Assembly: GCA_006227805.1 (NCBI GenBank)
Contig: SBFT01000129.1
Coordinates: 1 to 6,835, forward strand
DNA from: Paracoccaceae bacterium
GTDB taxonomy: Bacteria; Pseudomonadota; Alphaproteobacteria; Rhodobacterales; Rhodobacteraceae
Length of the DNA stretch: 6,835 nucleotides
Reading direction: 5' to 3'
Under the pieces are notes generated by a model that searched no databases, was not told the origin of the DNA, and was given only the letters and a program-made list of their open reading frames with translations. Numbering within the stretch: the stretch's first letter is position 1; every line of letters starts with the position of its first letter. The translations under genes were made by a program, and so were the position numbers. Shown piece by piece: positions 1 through 4,394 of the stretch.

Positions 1-798
1 GTCGGCCGCCGCATCGCGCGCCTCGAAGCGGCGCTGGACAGCGCGCTCTTCATCCGCTCGCCGCAGGGTTATGCGCTGACCGCGGCGGGCGAACGTCTGC
101 TGGCCCATGCCGAGGGCGCGGAACAGGCGATGCGTGCGGGCTCGGACGCGCTGTCGGGGCCGGGCGAAAGGCTTGCCGGCCAGATCCGCATCGGTGCGCC
201 CGACGGCTGCGCGAACTACATCCTGCCCCAGGTCTGCGCCGGGATCGCGGCCGAGAACCCCGATCTCGACATCCAGATCGTGGCGCTGCCGCGCGTCGCC
301 AACCTGACCCGTCGCGAGGCCGACCTGGCGATCACCGTCAGCCCGCCCACCGCCGGACAGTTCTCGGTCGAGAAGATCACCGACTACCGGCTCCATGTGG
401 TGGGCTCGCAGGACTACCTGCGCGACCATCCGCCCATCGAGGACCCCGCCGATCTGAAGCGGCACCGCTTCATCGGCTATGTGCCCGACATGATCTACGA
501 CGCCGAACTCGACTACCTGGGCGCGCTCGGGATCGACCGGGTGGCGCTCGCGTCGAACTCGGTTCCGGTGCAGCTGGCGATGGCCAGCGGCGGGCACGGG
601 CTCTGCGTGGCGCATGATTTCGCGCTGCCCGCCAACGCGCGCCTGCGCAAGGTCCTGGCCGACCGGATCGGCCTGCGGCGCAGTTTCTACCTGGTCCGCC
701 ACCAGGGCGACCGCAAGAGCGATCGGCTGAACCGGTTCGCCCGCAGGCTGTCATCGGCCCTGCGCGACGAGGTGGCGCGCCTCGAGGCCATGACGTGA
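1..798 (+). CDS. LysR-type transcriptional regulator (5'-truncated by window edge)
   Basis: The reading frame is open from base 1, and 265 residues are visible. LysR proteins are usually about 300 residues, so roughly 30-35 N-terminal residues, including most of the helix-turn-helix, lie outside the window. The visible start reads VGRRIARLEAALDSALFIRS, followed by QGYALTAAGERLL. This is the end of the recognition helix, the wing and the linker helix of a LysR winged helix-turn-helix. The rest, from about residue 55 (GQIRIGAPDG), has the two-lobe periplasmic-binding-protein-like fold of the effector domain, with ADLAITVSPP typical of its first lobe and a conserved GHGLCVAHD segment. The protein should bind DNA as a cytoplasmic oligomer and respond to a small ligand. 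The ligand and target genes cannot be read from the sequence. The usual LysR target is a divergent neighbour, which would lie upstream of this window. Family call is firm; subfamily is unknown. Confidence 0.93.
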   Translation, partial: VGRRIARLEAALDSALFIRSPQGYALTAAGERLLAHAEGAEQAMRAGSDALSGPGERLAGQIRIGAPDGCANYILPQVCAGIAAENPDLDIQIVALPRVANLTRREADLAITVSPPTAGQFSVEKITDYRLHVVGSQDYLRDHPPIEDPADLKRHRFIGYVPDMIYDAELDYLGALGIDRVALASNSVPVQLAMASGGHGLCVAHDFALPANARLRKVLADRIGLRRSFYLVRHQGDRKSDRLNRFARRLSSALRDEVARLEAMT

Positions 799-833
799 CA
801 TTTCTTGACAGCTTGGCCCGACGGGTTCACGCT
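796..833 (+). promoter_or_regulatory. Weak candidate promoter region upstream of the CBS-domain gene
   Basis: A perfect TTGACA hexamer lies at 805-810, directly after the LysR stop codon. TGACA occurs twice exactly 10 bp apart (796-800 and 806-810). At 17 bp spacing the -10 position reads CACGCT, a poor match. The -35 element is therefore the only good evidence, and read-through from the LysR gene, 73 bp away, is an alternative. The AT-rich stretch at about 832-860 before the ribosome-binding site stands out from the GC-rich background. Confidence 0.22.
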
Positions 834-871
834 TTTGAAAAAAGACGGAAAATTTCCAAAGGGAGGTCATT

Positions 872-1306
872 ATGCTCGTTCATCAGATCCTCAGGTCCAA
901 GGCCAGCGATGCCGTGGTGACGGTCAGGTCCGGCGTGAAGGTGGCCGAGGCGGCCCGCGTCCTCGCCGAAAAGCGCATCGGCAGCGTGGTCGTCTCGGAT
1001 GACGGCGAAACCGCGCTGGGTATCCTGTCGGAACGCGACATCGTGCGCGAACTGGCCAGGTCCGGCGGCGCCTGCCTGACCCGCGACGTGGACGATTACA
1101 TGACGCGCAAGCTGGTCACCTGCGACACCCAGATGAGCGCGGACAAGGTCCTCTCGATGATGACCGAAGGCCGCTTCCGCCACATGCCCGTGGTCGAGAA
1201 CGGCCGGATGGTCGGCCTGATCACGCTGGGCGATGTGGTCAAGGCGCGCCTGACCGAACTGGCGATGGAGAAGGATGCCCTCGAGGGGATGATCATGGGG
1301 CACTAG
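872..1306 (+). CDS. Two-CBS-domain protein (small stand-alone Bateman module)
   Basis: The product is 144 residues and consists almost entirely of two CBS repeats. Repeat 1 covers about residues 5-62 and contains GILSERDIVRE (50-60). Repeat 2 covers about residues 73-130 and contains RHMPVV and GLITLGD (115-121). The G-h-x-S/T-x-x-D signatures, GILSERD and GLITLGD, are the ribose/phosphate-contacting motifs of CBS pairs that bind AMP, ATP or similar adenosyl ligands. No catalytic domain, signal peptide or membrane segment is visible, so it is probably a cytosolic sensor or regulator acting on an unknown partner. The start is set by a strong ribosome-binding site, GGGAGG at 861-866, five bases before the ATG. 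It lies in the same direction as coaD, with a 91-bp gap containing a perfect palindrome, so co-transcription is possible but unproven. Family is certain; role is unknown. Confidence 0.93.
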   Translation: MLVHQILRSKASDAVVTVRSGVKVAEAARVLAEKRIGSVVVSDDGETALGILSERDIVRELARSGGACLTRDVDDYMTRKLVTCDTQMSADKVLSMMTEGRFRHMPVVENGRMVGLITLGDVVKARLTELAMEKDALEGMIMGH

Positions 1307-1356
1307 GCCCCGGGTCCTTCCGCGGGACTTATCCTCTTGAAATCCCGGCGCGCTTC

Positions 1357-1376
1357 TGTTTGCGTGCGCGCAAACA
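1357..1376. repeat. Perfect 20-bp palindrome upstream of coaD
   Basis: TGTTTGCG (1357-1364) and CGCAAACA (1369-1376) are exact reverse complements separated by TGCG. The element ends 21 bp before the coaD start and 5 bp before its purine-rich ribosome-binding region (1382-1392). It could be a protein-binding operator or an 8-bp stem in the coaD leader. No T-run follows on either strand, so it is not a standard intrinsic terminator for the CBS gene. Its right arm contains GCGCAAAC, which also occurs in the candidate operator beside gap (3215-3222). Confidence 0.6.
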
Positions 1377-1397
1377 AGGGACAGGAAGGAGAGGGCC

Positions 1398-1895
1398 ATG
1401 CGTGTCGGCCTTTATCCGGGCACATTCGACCCCATCACGCTGGGGCATATCGACATCATCCGGCGCGCCTCGGTGCTGGTCGATCGCCTCGTGATCGGGG
1501 TCGCCATCAACCGCGACAAGGGGCCCTTGTTCTCGCTCGAGGACCGCGTCGCGATGGTCGAGGCCGAAGGCGTCAGGCTCGCGCGTCAGTCGGGGATCGA
1601 GATCGTCGTCCATCCCTTCGAAAACCTGCTGATCGACTGCGCCCGCGACGTGGGCGCGCAGGTGATCATCCGAGGCCTGCGCGCGGTGGCGGATTTCGAA
1701 TACGAATTCCAGATGGTGGGCATGAACCGCACGCTGGACGACAGTATCGAGACCGTCTTCCTGATGGCCGAGGCCCGGCACCAGGCGATCGCCTCGAAGC
1801 TGGTCAAGGAAATCGCGCGGCTGGGCGGAGATGTGTCGAAATTCGTCACCCCCGAAGTCAACACCGCCCTGCGCGCGCGCTTCGTCAGGACCTGA
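1398..1895 (+). CDS. coaD: Phosphopantetheine adenylyltransferase (CoaD)
   Basis: CoaD catalyses the fourth step of coenzyme A synthesis: 4'-phosphopantetheine plus ATP gives dephospho-CoA plus pyrophosphate. The 165-residue length is normal for the bacterial enzyme, a cytosolic homohexamer in studied species. The N-terminus carries the nucleotidyltransferase signature YPGTFDPITLGH (residues 6-17), with the T/HxGH catalytic His at 17. The phosphopantetheine/ATP-binding segment IRGLRAVADFEYEFQM spans residues 91-106. The C-terminal ATP-contacting helix region is IASKLVKEIARLGGDVSKFV (131-150). The more usual motifs are ISS and FVP; here they read IAS and FVT, a conservative difference. The start is supported by AGGAAGGAGAG at 1382-1392. 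The gene may be expressed from its own leader containing the 1357-1376 palindrome, or with the upstream CBS gene. It converges on the microprotein gene with 6 bp between stop codons. Confidence 0.97.
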   Translation: MRVGLYPGTFDPITLGHIDIIRRASVLVDRLVIGVAINRDKGPLFSLEDRVAMVEAEGVRLARQSGIEIVVHPFENLLIDCARDVGAQVIIRGLRAVADFEYEFQMVGMNRTLDDSIETVFLMAEARHQAIASKLVKEIARLGGDVSKFVTPEVNTALRARFVRT

Positions 1896-1901
1896 CGCGC
1901 C

Positions 1902-2045
1902 TCAGCGCCAGAAGGCCATCCACTCGATCAGGTCCATGATCTTGCGGGCCAGAAACAGCAGGTGGTCGGTTCCGAAGAAGACGACATCGACCGCGATGGC
2001 CGAGAGGATCAGCGCGCCCAGGGCCAATGCGATCGTGTCGGTCAT
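1902..2045 (-). CDS. 47-residue single-pass membrane microprotein downstream of gap
   Basis: This short gene encodes 47 residues. An N-terminal hydrophobic helix (about residues 4-25, IALALGALILSAIAVDVVFF) is followed by an amphipathic, positively charged segment containing LLFLARKIMDLIEWMAFWR. It looks like one transmembrane helix plus a membrane-hugging tail ending in aromatic residues and Arg. The frame is also open upstream to 2186, but the upstream part reads as Arg/Pro-rich noncoding translation. The ATG at 2045 is chosen because the hydrophobic protein begins there and AAGAGGT (2056-2062, complement) gives a ribosome-binding site about 10 bases upstream. It follows gap on the same strand 76 bp later, so it is likely in the same transcript, with a large hairpin between them. 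I recall similar short proteins ending in FLARK...EW.AFWR in other Rhodobacterales genomes, but cannot search here. No function is known to me. Confidence 0.75.
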   Translation of the reverse strand: MTDTIALALGALILSAIAVDVVFFGTDHLLFLARKIMDLIEWMAFWR

Positions 2046-2059
2046 GCCTGCCGGAACCT

Positions 2060-2116
2060 CTTGCCGCGCGGGGTCGGGTGCAGCCGGTATGCCCGACGCA
2101 GGCCCCGCCCGGCAAG
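2060..2116 (-). other. Large intergenic hairpin between gap and the microprotein gene
   Basis: Bases 2060-2073 (CTTGCCGCGCGGGG) pair with 2103-2116 (CCCCGCCCGGCAAG) at 13 of 14 positions, the only mismatch being 2067/2109. An inner stem, TCGGG (2074-2078) with CCCGA (2092-2096), extends it. The loop is 13 nt (2079-2091), and 2097-2102 form a bulge on one side. In the minus-strand transcript this very stable stem begins 5 nt after the gap stop codon. It ends at the GAGG of the downstream gene's ribosome-binding site (2057-2060). No U-tract follows, so a simple intrinsic terminator is unlikely. A stem that protects the gap mRNA 3' end, or that limits translation of the microprotein, fits better. 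The structure was paired by eye; no folding energy was computed. Confidence 0.65.
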
Positions 2117-2121
2117 TGCGA

Positions 2122-3120
2122 TCACAGACGCCCCATCGCCACGGCGACGTCCGCCATGCGCACCGAGAAGCCCCATTCGTTGTCATACCAGGCCAGCACG
2201 CGCACCAGGCGCTTGCCCACGACGCGGGTCTGGTCGGGCGCGAAGATTGAGCTTTCCTCGGTGTGGTTGAAGTCGATCGAGACCAGCGGCTCGGGCTCGT
2301 AGCCCATCACGCGGGCCATCGGCCCGTCCACGGCGGCCTTCACGGCGGCGTTCACCTCGTCCACGGTCACGTCGCGCGACGCGGTGAAGGTCAGGTCCAC
2401 CGCGCTGACATTCGGCGTCGGCACCCGGATGGCCGAGCCGTCCAGCCGGCCCTTCAGTTCCGGCAGCACCTCGCCCAGCGCCTTGGCCGCCCCGGTCGAG
2501 GTCGGCACCATCGACATCGCGGCCGCGCGCGCGCGGTAGAGGTCCTTGTGGCGGCGGTCATGGGTGGGCTGGTCGCCGGTATAGGCGTGGATCGTGGTCA
2601 TCACCCCCGCCTCGATCCCGATCGCGTCGTTCAGGACCTTGGCCAGCGGCGCCAGGCAGTTGGTGGTGCAGGACCCGTTCGACACCATCACGTCCCCGGC
2701 GGTCAGGCTGGCGTCGTTCACTCCGAAGACCACGGTCTTCTGCACGTTCTTCGCGGGCGCCGAGATCAGAACCTTGCGCGCGCCCTGGGCCAGGTGAACC
2801 CGGGCCTTGTCGCCGTCGTTGAACTTGCCGGTGCATTCCAGCACAACGTCGCAGCCCGACCAGTCCAGCGTCGCGGGATCATAGGTCGAGAACATCCGCA
2901 TCGGCCCCCGGCCCACATCCATCGTGCCCTCGCCCAGCGTCACCTTGCCGGGGAAGCGGCCATGCACGCTGTCGTATTTCAGAAGATGCGCCGCCGTCTC
3001 GAGCGGGCCGGTCGCGTTCACCTTGACCACCTCGATGTCATCGCGCCCGCTGGCCGCGATATGGGCCAGCGTGCAGCGCCCGATCCGCCCGAAGCCGTTG
3101 ATGCCAACCTTGATGGTCAT
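2122..3120 (-). CDS. gap: Glyceraldehyde-3-phosphate dehydrogenase, class I (likely gluconeogenic-type paralogue)
   Basis: This cytosolic enzyme interconverts glyceraldehyde-3-phosphate and 1,3-bisphosphoglycerate with NAD(P)+ and phosphate. Its 332 residues are the usual length. The Rossmann motif GINGFGRIGR is at 6-15. The catalytic segment SNGSCTTNCLAP (147-158) places the nucleophilic Cys at 151. MTTIHAYTGDQ (174-184) gives His178 and Thr181, and the phosphate-site Arg is in IRVPTPNVSAVDLTF (Arg232). WYDNEWGFS (311-319) is the conserved C-terminal block. In NAD-preferring enzymes the second beta strand ends in Asn-Asp; here it is Asn35-Ala36 (VVKVNATGPLETAAH), which resembles Bacillus GapB-type enzymes that work with NADP(H) in gluconeogenesis. 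That role is inferred. The frame is open 29 codons further upstream. ATG 3120 is chosen because the conserved N-terminus starts there and GGAGGA (3127-3132, complement) precedes it by 6 bases. The 47-residue gene follows; a divergent DUF808 gene shares its upstream region. Confidence 0.97.
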   Translation of the reverse strand: MTIKVGINGFGRIGRCTLAHIAASGRDDIEVVKVNATGPLETAAHLLKYDSVHGRFPGKVTLGEGTMDVGRGPMRMFSTYDPATLDWSGCDVVLECTGKFNDGDKARVHLAQGARKVLISAPAKNVQKTVVFGVNDASLTAGDVMVSNGSCTTNCLAPLAKVLNDAIGIEAGVMTTIHAYTGDQPTHDRRHKDLYRARAAAMSMVPTSTGAAKALGEVLPELKGRLDGSAIRVPTPNVSAVDLTFTASRDVTVDEVNAAVKAAVDGPMARVMGYEPEPLVSIDFNHTEESSIFAPDQTRVVGKRLVRVLAWYDNEWGFSVRMADVAVAMGRL

Positions 3121-3155
3121 GTCGTATCCTCCGCGACCTTGCTTGTCATGCCCCG

Positions 3156-3184
3156 CCCATACACAAGGGCCAAGCCCGCCAAAA
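3156..3184 (-). promoter_or_regulatory. Weak candidate gap promoter
   Basis: On the minus strand, TTTTGG (complement of 3179-3184) and TATGGG (complement of 3156-3161) are separated by 17 bp. A start site would fall near 3149, giving a leader of about 30 nt before the gap ATG. Both hexamers are poor consensus matches, so this is only the best-looking candidate between the operator-like sites and the gene. Confidence 0.2.
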
Positions 3185-3209
3185 GGCCGAAAACGACGTG
3201 TTCCCATGC

Positions 3210-3243
3210 TGTTAGCGCAAACTCGAGCGCGGTGGCGCTAACG
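3210..3243. promoter_or_regulatory. Paired LacI-family-type operator in the gap/DUF808 divergent region
   Basis: TGTTAGCGCAAACT (3210-3223) matches the symmetric sequence TGTTAGCGCTAACA at 12 of 14 positions and has the central CpG typical of LacI-family operators. A second site at 3230-3243 carries the opposite half-site GCGCTAACG, matching at 10 of 14. The two cores are exactly 20 bp apart, about two helical turns. Viewed another way, GTTAGCGC (3211-3218) and GCGCTAAC (3235-3242) form a perfect 8-bp inverted repeat with a 16-bp spacer. LacI-family regulators of central carbon metabolism in Alphaproteobacteria (CceR/PckR type) use palindromes of this general form, as I recall. The regulator gene is not in this window. 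The sites lie 90-123 bp upstream of gap and 71-104 bp upstream of the DUF808 gene, so either or both could be controlled. Confidence 0.55.
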
Positions 3244-3244
3244 C

Positions 3245-3272
3245 TTGCGTCGCCCGCCCGCTGGGCTAGGGT
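3245..3272 (+). promoter_or_regulatory. Candidate promoter of the DUF808 gene
   Basis: TTGCGT (3245-3250) and TAGGGT (3267-3272) are spaced 16 bp apart. They would place transcription start near 3279, with a leader of about 35 nt. The -35 element starts 2 bp after the second operator-like site, so a protein bound there would lie against RNA polymerase. The -10 match is partial. Confidence 0.35.
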
Positions 3273-3313
3273 GAAGCGGCGGCACCGGACGTGACAAGGG
3301 GGCGAGAGGGAAG

Positions 3314-4279
3314 ATGAGCGGATTGCTGGCGCTGCTGGATGACGTGGCGGCCATCGCCAAGGTGGCGGCGGCTTCGGTCGACGACGTGGCGGCGCAGGCG
3401 GCCAAGGCGGGCTCGAAGGTGGCGGGCGTCGTGATCGACGACGCCGCAGTCACGCCGAAATACGTCACCGGTTTCGAGGCCCGCCGCGAATTGCCCATCA
3501 TCTGGCAGATCACCAAGGGCTCGCTCTTCAACAAGCTGGTGATCCTGATGCCGGGCCTTCTGGCGCTGAACGCCTTCCTGCCGCAGGCGATCACGCCGCT
3601 TCTGATGCTGGGCGGGCTCTACCTGTGCTTCGAGGGGGCCGAGAAGGTCTTTCACTGGCTGTTTCCGCATGGTGACGCGCATGTGGAACAGGACCTCGAC
3701 GTGGGCGATCCCGTGCATCTCGAGCGGGAGCGCGTCAAGGGCGCGATCAAGACCGATTTCATCCTCTCGGCCGAAATCATGACGATCATCCTGGCCAATG
3801 TCGAAGCCTCGGGCTTCTGGATGGACGCGGCGACGCTGGCGCTTGCGGGCGTGGCGGTGACGGCGCTGGTCTATGGCTCGGTCGCGCTGATCGTGAAGAT
3901 GGACGACATCGGGCTCTGGATGGCGCACAACGGCCGCACCGGGCTCGGCCGAGGCATGGGGCGCGGGCTGGTGCGCGGCATGCCGAAACTGCTCAAGACC
4001 CTCAGCGTGGTCGGCACGGCCGCGATGCTCTGGGTGGGCGGGGCGATCGTCGTGCATGGTCTCGAGGTGCTGGGCTGGCCCTGGTTCTACGAGACGGTCA
4101 AGCACGCCGCCGCCGCCCTGGCGGATCAGGTGGGCCAGGCCCGGGGCTTCGTGCAATGGCTGGTCACCGCGCTGGCCGACGGCGTCCTGGGGCTGGTGCT
4201 GGGCCTTCTGCTGATCCCGGTGGCGACACGCCTGCTGGGCCCGGCGCTGGCCGCGATCACCGGCAAGGCGGGTCACTGA
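3314..4279 (+). CDS. DUF808 (YedI-type) inner-membrane protein
   Basis: The 321-residue product begins MSGLLALLDDVAAIAKVAAA and continues through DDAAVTPKYV and ELPIIWQITKGSLFNK. These are the conserved N-terminal blocks of the DUF808 family, whose E. coli member is YedI. Hydrophobic segments occur at about residues 73-107, 171-196, 229-252 and 286-309, consistent with a multi-pass inner-membrane protein. Between them lie a charged loop (about 118-148, HGDAHVEQDLDVGDPVHLER) and a Gly/Arg-rich loop (207-222). The biochemical function of the family is unknown to me. The start is supported by the conserved N-terminus and by GAGAGGG at 3304-3310, close before the ATG. It is transcribed divergently from gap, with an operator-like pair between them, so shared control is possible. 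Nothing suggests truncation. Confidence in the family is high; no function is offered. Confidence 0.93.
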   Translation: MSGLLALLDDVAAIAKVAAASVDDVAAQAAKAGSKVAGVVIDDAAVTPKYVTGFEARRELPIIWQITKGSLFNKLVILMPGLLALNAFLPQAITPLLMLGGLYLCFEGAEKVFHWLFPHGDAHVEQDLDVGDPVHLERERVKGAIKTDFILSAEIMTIILANVEASGFWMDAATLALAGVAVTALVYGSVALIVKMDDIGLWMAHNGRTGLGRGMGRGLVRGMPKLLKTLSVVGTAAMLWVGGAIVVHGLEVLGWPWFYETVKHAAAALADQVGQARGFVQWLVTALADGVLGLVLGLLLIPVATRLLGPALAAITGKAGH

Positions 4280-4328
4280 GCGGCCGCATCCGGCGCGGTG
4301 AAATGCAGCCGGAAAATGTCGGGAACGT

Positions 4329-4350
4329 GCAAGTGAGCGCGCCACTTTGC
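4329..4350. repeat. Imperfect inverted repeat upstream of the flavoprotein gene
   Basis: GCAAGTG (4329-4335) and CACTTTGC (4343-4350) are reverse complements apart from one extra base, with a 7-bp GC-rich spacer. The element lies 44 bp upstream of the start codon, in the 115-bp gap after the DUF808 gene, where a promoter or operator would be expected. The octamer CACTTTGC recurs at 6814-6821, just after the same gene. No good -35/-10 pair was found here. A regulator-binding role is a guess. Confidence 0.35.
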
Positions 4351-4394
4351 CGTCAGTCTAAGCCCCGAACGCAGCGAACAAGGACCCCCGGACC

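Noticed and set aside
1897..1908. GCGC-CTCA-GCGC as a bidirectional terminator between coaD and the microprotein gene
   Set aside because: The stem is only 4 bp, with no T-run on either side. It overlaps the microprotein stop codon and is too weak to call.
2046..2186. An N-terminal extension of the 47-residue protein
   Set aside because: The extra residues are Arg/Pro/Cys-rich, overlap the gap 3' end and the hairpin, and precede the obvious hydrophobic start with its own ribosome-binding site.
3121..3207. A 29-residue N-terminal extension of GAPDH
   Set aside because: GAPDH proteins begin directly before the GINGFGRIGR motif. The extension has no homology-like features, and the GGAGGA site points to the ATG at 3120.
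2263..3294. A 343-codon plus-strand open frame across gap
   Set aside because: It is antisense to an unmistakable GAPDH. The translation is low-complexity His/Arg/Gly/Val-rich, and there is no ribosome-binding site or family motif.
3266..4345. A 359-codon minus-strand open frame opposite the DUF808 gene
   Set aside because: It has a shadow composition rich in His, Arg and Gln, and the plus strand carries the conserved family protein.
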